DNA of 50,007 bases from Enterobacteriaceae bacterium RIT693 (GCA_009668225.1 WJYK01000023.1:1-50007), one strand, 5' to 3'. Counted from the first letter of the stretch, positions 27,903-39,069 are shown. The notes: generated by a model not told the origin, from the sequence alone. Numbers and translations are program-made.

Positions 27903-28255
27903 TATCGATCTCCTGTTGTTGTACTTAGTATTTTTCCGTTTTTGTCAATAAAGAAGTTGTAGCGGTAGTTCTCTCCGTTCAGCGTGTATGACGTCGCATA
28001 GATGTAGCCCGGTGTCAGCGGCACTTTTAGGCATGATTCAGGATAGGAGAATGTTACACGTGACCTCTCCGCTAATATCTTGTAGTCGCTGCCCTGTTCT
28101 GAATAGACGCCGTAGCGGCTCAGGACGTCAGACTTATTGACGGAGAAGCAAAGTAAATTATTCATGATAGGAAAACTACGCCAAGGAGGCACCCGGTCTC
28201 CAGTGCCACATCCAGCCAGCGTGAACAAGACAGGGATGAGTAATAATCGTTTCAA
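27902..28255 (-). CDS. Putative immunity lipoprotein of the T6SS-like cassette
   Basis: The 117-residue protein has a short lipoprotein signal MKRLLLIPVLFTLAGC (lipobox LAGC, Cys16), so it should be anchored in the periplasm. The body (SRVTFSYPESCLKVPLTPGYIYATSYTLNGENYRYNFFI) is mostly beta strand and resembles small proteins annotated as T6SS immunity periplasmic lipoproteins. The start is TTG at 28255, overlapping the stop of the metallopeptidase gene (TTGA), so it is translationally coupled to it. Likely role: neutralising that toxin in the periplasm. Both the partner and the role are inferred. Confidence 0.65.
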   Translation of the reverse strand: MKRLLLIPVLFTLAGCGTGDRVPPWRSFPIMNNLLCFSVNKSDVLSRYGVYSEQGSDYKILAERSRVTFSYPESCLKVPLTPGYIYATSYTLNGENYRYNFFIDKNGKILSTTTGDR

Positions 28256-28803
28256 TTCGGAAACCTCCCCAGCACCTTCTCATAGCGGGCCATGAGGCTA
28301 AGAGCAGACTCAGAAGGATCGTAATCTTTGAGGCGATACAAATCCGAGCGATTGCCGAATACATACGTTTTAAGCAGCCAATAATCAGTGACCATTGCAG
28401 CTTGCTGCTCCAACCCGTAGTCTAAAAGAGAGGCTTTATCTAGCGTGTAGTTGTAATCGACAGCCCAAGAGAACAAGCCTCGCATTCTCACCATCATTCC
28501 CTTCTGGTGCTGCCAGACATGCATCATTTCATGTAAAAATAGATGTTGTCCGCCCACGCGATCATTATTTAAATACGGGTGCGAAAAATCAGGTTCATAA
28601 GTTCCTTCCTGAAAGTAAAATTCGCCGTTTGGTGACATGGCATAATTGTTATTTTGTAGATTAAACGGTAGGTAGCTGCTGCGGTGGATCCAAACTTCGT
28701 TATAGCGGAGGGTGAAAGCGTAGAGTGTGCGGGCCAGGTTAACCTCACCGAGCGTTAACCTTCTTAACCCGCCTCGATCTATATCGTTCATTTCCCGTAT
28801 CAT
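28252..28803 (-). CDS. Putative T6SS effector, HExxH zinc metallopeptidase domain
   Basis: The 183-residue protein is a free-standing domain with HLFLHEMMHVWQHQKGM (HExxH, residues 91-95) and a downstream YGLEQQAAMVTDYW (Glu132, likely third zinc ligand). This pattern resembles domains fused to VgrG proteins, such as the C-terminal metallopeptidase of Pseudomonas aeruginosa VgrG2b, a periplasmic toxin. Other conserved-looking segments are WIHRSSYLPFNLQ and YAMSPNGEFYFQEGTY. The start at 28803 has GAGG 6 bases upstream; an in-frame ATG lies at 28815. A frameshift may have removed an original start at 28837. Next genes: lipoprotein and mini-Hcp. Composition is more A/T-rich than the flanks. Confidence 0.7.
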   Translation of the reverse strand: MIREMNDIDRGGLRRLTLGEVNLARTLYAFTLRYNEVWIHRSSYLPFNLQNNNYAMSPNGEFYFQEGTYEPDFSHPYLNNDRVGGQHLFLHEMMHVWQHQKGMMVRMRGLFSWAVDYNYTLDKASLLDYGLEQQAAMVTDYWLLKTYVFGNRSDLYRLKDYDPSESALSLMARYEKVLGRFPN

Positions 28804-28815
28804 GCGAGACCTCAT

Positions 28816-28961
28816 CCATTGGTCAAAACTTCGTCATACTCCTTAAATTAAATTTTTACTCGTGGAAAATTGCGAGAAATATCTGAATCAGTCAAAAATG
28901 TGACGTAGCCGCCTATACCACGGCCCGTCATAGTGTGCAGGCCACAGGCATCCGACAGGCG
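28816..28961. other. A/T-rich gap between the cassette and dlhH
   Basis: There is no gene here. On the minus strand it carries AAGGAG (28844-28839) one base before ATG 28837, which opens a four-codon frame (MTKF, stop) just ahead of the metallopeptidase gene. An A/T-rich tract (28842-28858) could hold the cassette promoter. No repeat or attachment site was seen. Confidence 0.4.
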
Positions 28962-29789
28962 TTATTTCCTCACGCCATACCGCTTAAACCAGGCCAGCAT
29001 CCTTTCCCAGCCGTCTTTGGCCGACTCTTCATGATAACTCGGGCGGTAATCTGCGTTAAAAGCATGGCCGGCTTCCGGGTAGACAATGATTTCCGCATTG
29101 GCATTTGCCGCTCGCAGCGCCTGGCGCATCGTCTCGACGCTTTCCTGAGAAATCCCGGTATCCTGGCCGCCATATAGGCCGAGCACCGGGGCATTAAGGT
29201 TGACGGCGATATCTACGGGATGATGCGGAGAGTTTAATGTTTTGTCTCCTACCAGCTTGCCGTACCACGCCACCGCGGCTTTAAGCTGTGGATTGTGCGC
29301 GGCATACAGCCAGGCAATGCGCCCGCCCCAGCAAAAACCGGTCACCATCAGGCGATGCGCGTCGCCTCCGTTACGGGAAGCCCAACTGGCCACATGGTCA
29401 AGGTCGCCCAGTACCTGATTGTCCGGCACTTTTGAAACCAGCCCGCTCAGCAACGTTGGGATATCGGCGAAGTCTCCCGGTTCGCCCTGGCGAAAGTAAA
29501 GTTCTGGCGCGATGGCCAGATACCCTTCAAGCGCCAGTCGGCGGCAAAGATCGCGGATATGTTCATGTACGCCAAAAATCTCCTGAACGACGATAACCAC
29601 AGGAAGCGGCCCATCGGCATTTTTAGGCCGAGCGTGATAAGCCGGCATATTGTCGCCCTGGCTTGGTATAGATGTTTCCCCGGAAAGAATAGCCTCGTCC
29701 GGGGTTAGCACGACGGTGGAGGCGATGGGTGAGGCCGCCGGTGCGAAGCCTTCGCCCGGTGTGTTATGTGTTGTTTGCTTTTGTTTCAT
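28962..29789 (-). CDS. dlhH: Dienelactone hydrolase family protein DlhH (YsgA)
   Basis: The 275-residue alpha/beta hydrolase has the dienelactone-hydrolase Cys nucleophile in GFCWGG (Cys153), preceded by VVIVVQEIFGVHEHIRDLCRRLALEG and followed by GLYGGQD (Asp) and GHAFNADYRPSYHEESA (His). It matches E. coli YsgA/DlhH. The substrate in enterobacteria is not established. In E. coli it follows metE directly; here the T6SS-like cassette separates the two. Confidence 0.92.
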   Translation of the reverse strand: MKQKQTTHNTPGEGFAPAASPIASTVVLTPDEAILSGETSIPSQGDNMPAYHARPKNADGPLPVVIVVQEIFGVHEHIRDLCRRLALEGYLAIAPELYFRQGEPGDFADIPTLLSGLVSKVPDNQVLGDLDHVASWASRNGGDAHRLMVTGFCWGGRIAWLYAAHNPQLKAAVAWYGKLVGDKTLNSPHHPVDIAVNLNAPVLGLYGGQDTGISQESVETMRQALRAANANAEIIVYPEAGHAFNADYRPSYHEESAKDGWERMLAWFKRYGVRK

Positions 29790-29904
29790 GGTTTTCTCCG
29801 AACCAGCATTAGCGCAGTGTGATAACTATAGCCAGGATTAGTAGCAAATCTGGTCGCCAAAAAACGCAGATGAAGTTCAAAAAATAGCCCGATCGATTCG
29901 TATG

Positions 29905-29982
29905 TGTGACTTTGATCACTTATGTGAATACAAATAATGTAATTTGTTTCATTCAAAGTGAGCGTCATCACGAAATTATGCT
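29905..29982 (+). promoter_or_regulatory. udp promoter with two CRP sites
   Basis: CRP site 1, TGTGA-CTTTGA-TCACT, is at 29905-29920. CRP site 2, AGTGA-GCGTCA-TCACG, is at 29957-29972. The centres are 52 bases apart. A TATGCT -10 is at 29977-29982, so site 2 lies near -25 and site 1 near -77. The spacing between the CRP sites leaves room for CytR, as in E. coli udp, where CytR binds between two CRP dimers and blocks activation until cytidine is present. Confidence 0.8.
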
Positions 29983-30043
29983 CAGGGGTTCTGTAGAGTG
30001 TCGCTTTGCTTCTCCTGAAACCTACTCAACAGAGGAGTCTGTT

Positions 30044-30805
30044 ATGTCCAAGTCTGATGTTTTCCATCTCGGCCTCACTAAAAATGACCTGCAAGGGGCT
30101 ACGCTCGCCATCGTCCCTGGCGATCCTGAGCGTGTGGAAAAAATCGCCGCGCTGATGGACAAGCCGGTTAAGCTGGCTGCCCATCGTGAATTCACCTCCT
30201 GGCGTGCTGAGCTGGACGGTAAGCCGGTTATCATCTGTTCTACCGGCATCGGTGGCCCTTCTACTTCTATTGCGGTTGAAGAACTGGCGCAGCTTGGCAT
30301 CCGTACTTTCCTGCGCGTCGGGACTACCGGTGCGATTCAGCCGAACATCAACGTGGGCGACGTGCTGGTGACTACCGCATCCGTTCGCCTTGACGGGGCC
30401 AGCCTGCACTTCGCGCCAATGGAATATCCGGCTGTAGCAGACTTCGCTTGTACCACCGCGCTGGTCGAGGCGGCAAAAGCCGTAGGCGCCACGACCCACA
30501 TTGGCGTAACCGCCTCTTCAGACACCTTCTACCCGGGGCAGGAGCGTTACGACACGCTGTCCGGCCGCGTCGTTAGCCGCTTCAAGGGCTCGATGAAAGA
30601 GTGGCAGGAGATGGGCGTGATGAACTATGAAATGGAATCCGCCACGCTGCTGACCATGTGCTCCAGCCAGGGCCTGCGTGCGGGTATGGTTGCCGGGGTT
30701 ATCGTGAACCGTACCCAGCAAGAGATCCCTAACGCGGAAACCATGAAGAAAACGGAAAGCCACGCGGTGAAAATCGTGGTCGAGGCGGCCCGTCGCCTGC
30801 TGTAG
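30044..30805 (+). CDS. udp: Uridine phosphorylase
   Basis: The 253-residue enzyme cleaves uridine with phosphate to uracil and ribose-1-phosphate. Signatures are [15 protein letters not shown] (phosphate-binding), [39 protein letters not shown] and [12 protein letters not shown] (nucleoside-binding Glu/Met/Glu). The start at 30044 ([16 protein letters not shown]) follows an AGAGGAG site; the open frame extends 46 codons upstream through the promoter and is not coding. A strong terminator follows. Confidence 0.98.
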   Translation: MSKSDVFHLGLTKNDLQGATLAIVPGDPERVEKIAALMDKPVKLAAHREFTSWRAELDGKPVIICSTGIGGPSTSIAVEELAQLGIRTFLRVGTTGAIQPNINVGDVLVTTASVRLDGASLHFAPMEYPAVADFACTTALVEAAKAVGATTHIGVTASSDTFYPGQERYDTLSGRVVSRFKGSMKEWQEMGVMNYEMESATLLTMCSSQGLRAGMVAGVIVNRTQQEIPNAETMKKTESHAVKIVVEAARRLL

Positions 30806-30825
30806 TTTTCCCTGTTTTCAATTCG

Positions 30826-30850
30826 AAGCCGGCGCTCGCCGGCTTTTTTT
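30826..30850 (+). terminator. udp terminator
   Basis: Stem AAGCCGGC (30826-30833) / GCCGGCTT (30838-30845) with a GCTC loop and a seven-T run. Confidence 0.93.
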
Positions 30851-30947
30851 ATGCTTTGCGTAGCGCCTTCCGGAAAATCCCTTTTCATCTGGACATTTAT
30901 ACAGCAGAATTTTATCTTGCCGCTGTTGGTATCGTTTTGGGGGAAGC

Positions 30948-32360
30948 ATGGATATTTCACTGTTGTTTGGGCTGGGCATTGGGCTGGTGGGCTTACTGAC
31001 CGGTTGGCTTATTGCCAGCCTGCGTGCGGCTCAGCGGCTGGCGGCTTTGCACGAAGAACAGCGTGAAATCTACGGGGAGCTTGCCGCCGCGCGCCAGGAG
31101 CTTCAGCAAAGCCAACACTGGCGGGAAGAGTGCGAGCAGCTTAACCGTGAAGTCCGTGCCCAAATGGAAATTAACAGCGGGCAGGAAGCGGACATCCGTG
31201 AATTAACCACGCTGCTGGAGCAAACGCGGCTCAATGCCGAAGATAAGCACCGTCAAATGCTCAACAGCGAGCAGCGCCTTAACGAGCAGTTTGAGAATCT
31301 GGCAAACCGTATTTTTGAGCAGAGCGGGCGCAAGGTAGAAGAACAGAATCGCCAAAGCCTGAATGTGCTCCTTTCGCCACTTCGCGAACAGCTCGACGGC
31401 TTCCGTCGCCAGGTCCAGGAGAGTTTTGGCCAGGAGGCGCGCGAGCGACATACCCTAACGCACGAAATCCGCAACCTGCAGCAGCTCAACGCCCATATGG
31501 CGCAAGAGGCGCTGAACCTCACCAAAGCGCTGAAGGGTGACAACAAAACCCAGGGCAACTGGGGGGAAGTGGTGTTAACCCGCGTGCTTGAAGCTTCTGG
31601 CCTGCGCGAAGGTCATGAATACCAGACCCAGGTGAACATCCAGCTTGAGAACAACAGCCGCATGCAACCGGACGTCATTGTTCGCCTGCCGCAGGGCAAA
31701 GATGTTGTGATTGACGCGAAAATGACGCTGGTGGCTTATGAGCGCTACTTCAACGGTGAAGATGAACTCACGCGTGAAAGCGCGCTGAATGAGCATATTG
31801 CCGCTATCCGCAGCCATATTCGCCTTCTGGGCCGTAAGGATTACCAGCAACTGCCGGGGCTGCGTTCGCTGGACTACGTGCTGATGTTCATCCCGGTTGA
31901 ACCCGCCTTCTTGCTGGCAATCGACCGCCAGCCCGAGCTGATTAGTGAAGCGCTGAAAAACAACATTATGCTGGTGAGCCCGACGACGCTGCTGGTGGCG
32001 CTGCGTACCATTGCCAATTTGTGGCGCTATGAGCATCAAAGCCGTAACGCCCAGCAAATCGCCGAGCGCGCTGGGCGTCTGTACGACAAAATGCGCCTGT
32101 TCGTGGATGATATGTCCGCGATTGGCCAAAGCCTCGATAAGGCACAAGATAACTACCGCCAGGCGATGAAAAAGCTTTCGTCGGGGCGCGGGAATATCCT
32201 CGTTCAGGCAGAGGCATTTCGCGGGCTCGGGGTAGAAGTGAAGCGGGAGATTAACCCAGATCTGGTCGAACGTGCTCATCAGGAAGATGAAGATGATTCC
32301 GCACGGCTGGGCCACGAGAGCGCAGAATCAGCGCCCGAATTTGATGAATTTGCTTCATAA
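30948..32360 (+). CDS. rmuC: DNA recombination protein RmuC
   Basis: The 470-residue protein has an N-terminal membrane helix (MDISLLFGLGIGLVGLLTGWLIASL) and a long coiled coil (about residues 30-180). A RmuC nuclease-like domain follows, with GNWGEVVLTRVLEASGLREG, DVVIDAKMTLVAYERYF and YVLMFIPVEPAFLLAI. The conserved DAK and upstream Glu fit a PD-(D/E)xK-type core. RmuC limits inversions between short repeats in E. coli. The tail is acidic and probably disordered. Confidence 0.95.
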   Translation: MDISLLFGLGIGLVGLLTGWLIASLRAAQRLAALHEEQREIYGELAAARQELQQSQHWREECEQLNREVRAQMEINSGQEADIRELTTLLEQTRLNAEDKHRQMLNSEQRLNEQFENLANRIFEQSGRKVEEQNRQSLNVLLSPLREQLDGFRRQVQESFGQEARERHTLTHEIRNLQQLNAHMAQEALNLTKALKGDNKTQGNWGEVVLTRVLEASGLREGHEYQTQVNIQLENNSRMQPDVIVRLPQGKDVVIDAKMTLVAYERYFNGEDELTRESALNEHIAAIRSHIRLLGRKDYQQLPGLRSLDYVLMFIPVEPAFLLAIDRQPELISEALKNNIMLVSPTTLLVALRTIANLWRYEHQSRNAQQIAERAGRLYDKMRLFVDDMSAIGQSLDKAQDNYRQAMKKLSSGRGNILVQAEAFRGLGVEVKREINPDLVERAHQEDEDDSARLGHESAESAPEFDEFAS

Positions 32361-32472
32361 CGCTCAGGAGAAGGGCGTTGAGCTAAGGTTTAGCCGCACG
32401 GTTGAATCATAGGGCTTTCGCGCCCATTCTGTTACACTTCCCGAACATTTTCTTGATTAAGCAGGCATTGAG

Positions 32473-33243
32473 ATGGTTGATGAATCCCAGGAGTCCGGAT
32501 CCCAGGAAACAACGCACTTTGGCTTCCGTACCGTAGCCAAAGAGCAGAAGGTCGATATGGTGGCGAACGTGTTCCACTCTGTTGCGGCGAAGTACGACGT
32601 AATGAACGACCTGATGTCTTTTGGTATCCACCGGTTGTGGAAACGTTACACGATTGACTGTAGCGGCGTACGTCGCGGCCAGCGCGTGCTGGACCTTGCG
32701 GGCGGCACGGGCGATCTGACGGCGAAATTCTCTCGCCTGGTGGGTGAAACCGGTGAAGTGGTGCTGGCGGACATCAATGACTCAATGCTGAAAATGGGGC
32801 GCGAAAAGCTACGCAACATCGGCATTGTTGGGAACGTGAGATACGTGCAGGCCAACGCCGAAGCGCTGCCGTTCCCCGATAACACCTTTGACTGCATCAC
32901 CATTTCATTTGGCCTGCGCAATGTCACAGATAAAGACGCCGCGCTGCGCTCAATGTTCCGCGTCCTCAAGCCTGGTGGCCGTCTGCTGGTGCTTGAGTTT
33001 TCCAAACCGGCTTTCGAGCCGTTGAACAAAGCCTACGACGCCTACTCCTTCCACATTTTGCCGCGCATTGGTGAAATGGTGGCTCAGGATGGCGAAAGCT
33101 ACCGCTACCTGGCAGAATCCATCCGCATGCATCCGGATCAGGAGACGCTAAAAGGGATGATGGAAGACGCAGGGTTTGAAAACACCACCTATTACAATAT
33201 GACCGGTGGGATCGTCGCCCTGCACCGTGGCTATAAATTTTAA
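32473..33243 (+). CDS. ubiE: Ubiquinone/menaquinone C-methyltransferase UbiE
   Basis: The 256-residue class I methyltransferase has [17 protein letters not shown] (SAM-binding motif I), [26 protein letters not shown] and [15 protein letters not shown]. It methylates the quinone ring in both ubiquinone and menaquinone synthesis. It is slightly longer than the 251-residue E. coli protein, owing to an N-terminal ESGSQ-like insertion. It heads a compact cluster with ubiJ (13 bases on) and ubiB (4-base overlap). Confidence 0.98.
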   Translation: MVDESQESGSQETTHFGFRTVAKEQKVDMVANVFHSVAAKYDVMNDLMSFGIHRLWKRYTIDCSGVRRGQRVLDLAGGTGDLTAKFSRLVGETGEVVLADINDSMLKMGREKLRNIGIVGNVRYVQANAEALPFPDNTFDCITISFGLRNVTDKDAALRSMFRVLKPGGRLLVLEFSKPAFEPLNKAYDAYSFHILPRIGEMVAQDGESYRYLAESIRMHPDQETLKGMMEDAGFENTTYYNMTGGIVALHRGYKF

Positions 33244-33256
33244 CCAGGGAGTCGCG

Positions 33257-33862
33257 ATGCCATTTATGCCGCTTATGACTGCCGGAATTGAAGGTGTGTT
33301 GAACACCTTCCTCTGGCGCGACCGTAGTCTGAAATCTGCGCGTCAGCGCCTGCAGGGCAAAACGCTACGTGTTAGCCTGAAAGAGTTTTCCGCACCGCTG
33401 GTGCTGGTGTTCAGTGAACAGCAGCTGGATGTCCTGAGCCAGTGGGAAGGTGAGGCGGACTGTAATGTTACGACGCGCATTGGTGTATTACCAAAGCTGC
33501 GGGACCGCCAGCAGCTCACTGCGCTTATCCGTAGCGGCGAGCTGGAAGTCGAAGGTGACATTCAGGTTGTACAAAATCTGGCATCCCTGATGGATCTCGC
33601 GGAGTTTGACCCGGCAGAATTACTGGCGCCTTATATTGGTGATATTGCCTCGGAAAGCATCAGTAAAGTCGTTCGCAGCGGGGGGAGCCTGTTGAAAAAA
33701 GGATTTATCCGCAATCAGCAGTACCTCGGCGAAGCGCTCACTGAAGAGTGGCGCGTTGCTCCTGGTTCACTGGAGGTGGCTTGGTTTGCAGAGGAAACCG
33801 AAGCGCTCGCTCGCTCGGTGGCCACGCTCAGCGACCGGTTGGATAAGCTGGAGGGCAAATGA
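33257..33862 (+). CDS. ubiJ: Ubiquinone biosynthesis accessory factor UbiJ
   Basis: The 201-residue protein is as long as E. coli UbiJ (formerly YigP). It has an SCP2-like lipid-binding domain at the N-terminus ([24 protein letters not shown]) and a C-terminal helical region with a coiled coil ([19 protein letters not shown]). UbiJ with UbiK is thought to bind ubiquinone intermediates in the soluble Ubi complex. Start chosen at 33257 after GGGAGTCGCG. In E. coli the 3' part of this gene also gives the RNA EsrE; conservation here was not tested. Confidence 0.95.
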   Translation: MPFMPLMTAGIEGVLNTFLWRDRSLKSARQRLQGKTLRVSLKEFSAPLVLVFSEQQLDVLSQWEGEADCNVTTRIGVLPKLRDRQQLTALIRSGELEVEGDIQVVQNLASLMDLAEFDPAELLAPYIGDIASESISKVVRSGGSLLKKGFIRNQQYLGEALTEEWRVAPGSLEVAWFAEETEALARSVATLSDRLDKLEGK

Positions 33863-35499
33863 CGCCAGGAGAACTTCGTCGCCTTTATTTCATTGTCCGT
33901 ACCTTCCTCAGCTATGGCCTCGATGAGTTAATCCCTAAAATTCGTATTACGCTGCCGCTGCGCATTTGGCGGCGCTGTCTGTTCTGGATGCCTAACCGTC
34001 ATCGTGAGAAGCCATTGGGGGAACGTCTTCGCCTTGCGCTGCAGGAACTGGGGCCGGTATGGATTAAATTCGGCCAGATGCTTTCCACCCGCCGGGATCT
34101 CTTCCCGCCGGTGATTGCCGATCAGCTGGCGATGCTGCAGGACAGAGTTGCGCCTTTTGACGGTGCGCTGGCGAAAAAGCAAATTGAGCTGGCGATGGGC
34201 GGCATCCCGGTTGAAAGCTGGTTCGATGACTTTGAAATCAAACCTCTGGCCTCTGCATCTATCGCTCAGGTGCACACCGCCCGGCTGAAAGCGAGCGGCA
34301 AAGAGGTCGTGATTAAGGTTATTCGGCCGGACATCCTTCCGGTGATTAAGGCTGATATGAAGCTCATCTATCGCCTTGCCCGCTGGGTGCCTCGTTTGCT
34401 GCCAGATGGTCGTCGTTTACGTCCGCTGGAAGTGGTGCGTGAGTACGAAAAGACGCTGATTGACGAGCTAAACCTGCTGCGTGAAGCTGCCAATGCCATC
34501 CAGCTACGTCGCAACTTTGAAAACAGCCCGATGCTATATGTGCCGGAAGTTTATTCGGACTACTGCAGTGAAAATATGATGGTGATGGAACGAATTTACG
34601 GTATTCCCGTGTCCGACACCGTCGCGCTGGAAGCTCAGGGCACAAATATGAAGCTTCTTGCCGAGCGTGGCGTGCAGGTCTTCTTTACGCAGGTCTTCCG
34701 CGACAGTTTCTTCCATGCCGATATGCACCCGGGCAATATTTTCGTGAGCTACGATCGCCCGGAAGATCCGCAATACATTGGCATCGACTGCGGCATTGTG
34801 GGCTCACTGAACAAAGACGATAAGCGCTATCTGGCAGAAAACTTTATCGCCTTCTTCAACCGTGACTACCGCAAAGTCGCCGAGCTGCATGTGGATTCCG
34901 GCTGGGTACCGCCGGACACTAACGTCGAAGAGTTTGAGTTTGCCATTCGCACCGTCTGCGAGCCTATTTTCGAGAAGCCGCTGGCTGAAATCTCCTTCGG
35001 CCACGTGCTGCTGAACCTGTTTAATACCGCGCGCCGTTTCAATATGGAAGTGCAGCCACAGCTGGTTTTACTGCAAAAGACCCTTTTATACGTCGAAGGG
35101 GTTGGTCGTCAGCTCTATCCGCAACTTGATTTGTGGAAAACGGCGAAACCTTTCCTGGAAAGTTGGATCAAAGATCAGGTTGGTATCCCTGCCCTGGTTC
35201 GAGCTTTTAAAGAAAAAGCCCCCTTCTGGGTGGAAAAAATGCCGGAATTGCCGGAACTGGTGTACAACAGTTTGCGCCAGGGCAAGCAATTACAGCAGAG
35301 CGTTGATAAAATTCAGCGCGACCTGCAAGTTCATCACGTGCGGCAGGGACAGTCGCGTTATCTGTTCGGCATGGGTGCCACGCTCATATTGAGTGGCACG
35401 CTGCTGCTGATCAACAAACCTGAGTGGGACTTTATGCCTGCCTGGTTGATGGCGGGTGGAATCGTTGTTTGGCTCATTGGCTGGCGGCGTACTGCCTGA
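33859..35499 (+). CDS. ubiB: Atypical kinase/ATPase UbiB
   Basis: The 546-residue ADCK/ABC1-family protein has the hallmark KxGQ motif ([16 protein letters not shown]), the Ala-rich nucleotide loop ([15 protein letters not shown]), a catalytic region ([12 protein letters not shown]) and DFG-equivalent ([12 protein letters not shown]). Two C-terminal membrane helices follow ([17 protein letters not shown] and [15 protein letters not shown]). It supports ubiquinone synthesis, probably by extracting lipid intermediates. Its ATG overlaps the ubiJ stop by 4 bases. Confidence 0.98.
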   Translation: MTPGELRRLYFIVRTFLSYGLDELIPKIRITLPLRIWRRCLFWMPNRHREKPLGERLRLALQELGPVWIKFGQMLSTRRDLFPPVIADQLAMLQDRVAPFDGALAKKQIELAMGGIPVESWFDDFEIKPLASASIAQVHTARLKASGKEVVIKVIRPDILPVIKADMKLIYRLARWVPRLLPDGRRLRPLEVVREYEKTLIDELNLLREAANAIQLRRNFENSPMLYVPEVYSDYCSENMMVMERIYGIPVSDTVALEAQGTNMKLLAERGVQVFFTQVFRDSFFHADMHPGNIFVSYDRPEDPQYIGIDCGIVGSLNKDDKRYLAENFIAFFNRDYRKVAELHVDSGWVPPDTNVEEFEFAIRTVCEPIFEKPLAEISFGHVLLNLFNTARRFNMEVQPQLVLLQKTLLYVEGVGRQLYPQLDLWKTAKPFLESWIKDQVGIPALVRAFKEKAPFWVEKMPELPELVYNSLRQGKQLQQSVDKIQRDLQVHHVRQGQSRYLFGMGATLILSGTLLLINKPEWDFMPAWLMAGGIVVWLIGWRRTA

Positions 35500-35529
35500 A
35501 CTTTAATCGGAATTAACGGGTGATTGCCG

Positions 35530-35535
35530 TATAAT
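35530..35535 (+). promoter_or_regulatory. Possible tatA promoter -10
   Basis: TATAAT lies in the ubiB-tatA gap, 42 bases before tatA. No convincing -35 is visible. A tatA promoter is known at this position in E. coli. Confidence 0.4.
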
Positions 35536-35576
35536 AGCGGTTCTCATTGCCTTAACATCTTTATGCGGGAGTAGGT

Positions 35577-35831
35577 ATGGGCATCAGTTGGCCACAATTG
35601 CTAATTATTGTTGTTATCGTTGTTTTATTGTTTGGCACCAAGAAACTGGGCTCTTTAGGTTCAGATCTTGGGGCGTCCATTAAAGGCTTCAAAAAAGCCA
35701 TGGGTGACGATGACAGTAAAGAGAAAGAAAAGGGTGAGAAGGATGCCGATTTCACCGCGCAATCCCTCTCTGAAAAACCGAGCGACGTGAAAAAAGACGA
35801 AGCGAAAAGCAACGATAAAGAGCAGGTATAA
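35577..35831 (+). CDS. tatA: Twin-arginine translocase subunit TatA
   Basis: The 84-residue protein has a short N-terminal membrane helix ([18 protein letters not shown]), the Phe-Gly hinge, an amphipathic helix ([23 protein letters not shown]) and a charged, disordered tail. TatA oligomers form or weaken the membrane for folded-protein export. It is the first gene of tatABC; tatB starts 3 bases after its stop. Confidence 0.97.
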   Translation: MGISWPQLLIIVVIVVLLFGTKKLGSLGSDLGASIKGFKKAMGDDDSKEKEKGEKDADFTAQSLSEKPSDVKKDEAKSNDKEQV

Positions 35832-35834
35832 ACC

Positions 35835-36380
35835 GTGTTCGACATTGGTTTTGGCGAACTGCTGCTGGTCTTCGTGATTGGCCTCATTGTGTTGGGGCCA
35901 CAGCGTTTACCGGTTGCGGTAAAAACAGTTGTTGGTTGGGTACGCGCGCTGCGCTCTCTCGCCACCACGGTGCAGAACGAACTCGCTCAGGAACTGAAGC
36001 TGCAGGAGCTGCAGGACAGCCTGAAAAAGGTCGAGAAAGCCAGTATGGATAATTTGACGCCAGAACTAAAGGCGTCAATGGACGAACTGCGCCAGGCCGC
36101 CGAGTCGATGAAACGTTCGTATACTCAGAACGATCCCGAAAAGAACAGTGACGAGGCGCATACCATCCATAACCCTCTGGTGAAGGATGAGCTGCAAAGC
36201 CATGAAGGCGTGACGCCTGCCAGCGCTGCGCATCAGGCCAGCTCGCCTGATGTCGCTCCTCAGGAACAAGCCGCCTCGCAGGGGGGGGGACCGGAACCTG
36301 TTATTGAACAGCAGGTGAAACCCGCGTCTGAAGCTGCACCCGTCACGACCTCAACGCAATCTCCGAGTGAAAAATCGTAA
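35835..36380 (+). CDS. tatB: Twin-arginine translocase subunit TatB
   Basis: The 181-residue protein begins GTG ([28 protein letters not shown]), with the TatB-type Glu8, a membrane helix and the Gly-Pro hinge. A long amphipathic and coiled-coil helix follows (residues 35-100), then a Pro/Ala/Gln-rich tail. With TatC it recognises the twin-arginine signal. A run of nine G residues (36281-36289) lies in the tail, near codon 149-151, and keeps frame as written. Confidence 0.96.
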   Translation: MFDIGFGELLLVFVIGLIVLGPQRLPVAVKTVVGWVRALRSLATTVQNELAQELKLQELQDSLKKVEKASMDNLTPELKASMDELRQAAESMKRSYTQNDPEKNSDEAHTIHNPLVKDELQSHEGVTPASAAHQASSPDVAPQEQAASQGGGPEPVIEQQVKPASEAAPVTTSTQSPSEKS

Positions 36381-36382
36381 CC

Positions 36383-37165
36383 ATGGCTGTTGAAGATACC
36401 CAACCGCTCATCAGCCACCTGATTGAGCTGCGTAAGCGCCTGCTGAACAGCATGATCGCCGTGCTGGTAATTTTCCTGGCGCTGGTTTATTTCGCCAACG
36501 ACATCTATCAGGTAGTCTCTGCACCGCTGATAAAACACATGCCGTTGGGGTCAACGATGATTGCGACCGATGTCGCATCACCGTTTTTTACGCCGATTAA
36601 ATTAACGATTTACGTTTCGGTGTTCCTGGCAGCGCCGGTCATTCTCTACCAGATTTGGGCCTTTATCGCGCCTGCGCTGTACAAGCATGAGCGTAAAATG
36701 GTGATGCCGCTGCTGTTCTCCAGCACGCTGCTATTTTATATCGGCATTGCCTTTGCTTACTTTGTTGTCTTCCCGCTCGCGTTTGGCTTCCTGACGAAAA
36801 CCGCGCCAATAGGGGTGGTGGTGTCAACGGACATAACGAAATATCTCGACTTCGTGATGTCGCTCTTTATGGCCTTTGGCGTGGCGTTTGAAGTGCCCGT
36901 CGCCATTATTCTGCTGTGCTGGATGGGCGTGACGACACCGGAGTCGCTGAAACAGAAACGTCCTTATATTCTGGTGGGCGCTTTTGTTGTCGGCATGCTG
37001 TTGACGCCGCCGGATGTTTTCTCGCAAACCCTTCTGGCGGTGCCAATGTACTGCCTGTTTGAGGTTGGCGTCTTCTTCTCCCGCTTCTACGTCGGTAAAG
37101 GGCGTAATGGCGATGAAGATGATGAGTCTGAACCTGAAGAAACGCGCTCTGAAAAAGAGCAGTAA
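36383..37165 (+). CDS. tatC: Twin-arginine translocase subunit TatC
   Basis: The 260-residue protein has six membrane helices. The N-terminal signal-binding surface is [21 protein letters not shown], with the conserved Glu of HLIELRKR. The other key Glu is in [12 protein letters not shown]. TatC is the core receptor for twin-arginine signal peptides. It starts two bases after the tatB stop. A hairpin follows its stop. Confidence 0.98.
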   Translation: MAVEDTQPLISHLIELRKRLLNSMIAVLVIFLALVYFANDIYQVVSAPLIKHMPLGSTMIATDVASPFFTPIKLTIYVSVFLAAPVILYQIWAFIAPALYKHERKMVMPLLFSSTLLFYIGIAFAYFVVFPLAFGFLTKTAPIGVVVSTDITKYLDFVMSLFMAFGVAFEVPVAIILLCWMGVTTPESLKQKRPYILVGAFVVGMLLTPPDVFSQTLLAVPMYCLFEVGVFFSRFYVGKGRNGDEDDESEPEETRSEKEQ

Positions 37166-37171
37166 CTAAAT

Positions 37172-37191
37172 AACCGCCCTCAGGGGCGGTT
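37172..37191 (+). terminator. Hairpin between tatC and tatD
   Basis: Stem AACCGCCC (37172-37179) / GGGCGGTT (37184-37191) with a TCAG loop and only a weak T-run (GTCGTTT). It probably ends part of the tatABC transcripts and lets the rest continue into tatD. Confidence 0.6.
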
Positions 37192-37208
37192 GTCGTTTGG
37201 AGGGTGAG

Positions 37209-39028
<1,820 letters not shown>

Positions 39029-39045
39029 TCGCATTGACGTTATTC

Positions 39046-39069
39046 AAAGGCCAGCATTTGCTGGCCTTT
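39046..39069 (+). terminator. hemB terminator (first copy of a twin hairpin)
   Basis: Stem AAAGGCCAGCA (39046-39056) / TGCTGGCCTTT (39059-39069), 17 bases after the hemB stop. The T-run is short (CTTTC). Confidence 0.75.

Noticed and set aside
27480-28961. Mobile-element ends or an attachment site around the T6SS-like cassette
   Set aside because: I found no direct repeats, tRNA gene, integrase or transposase at either side.
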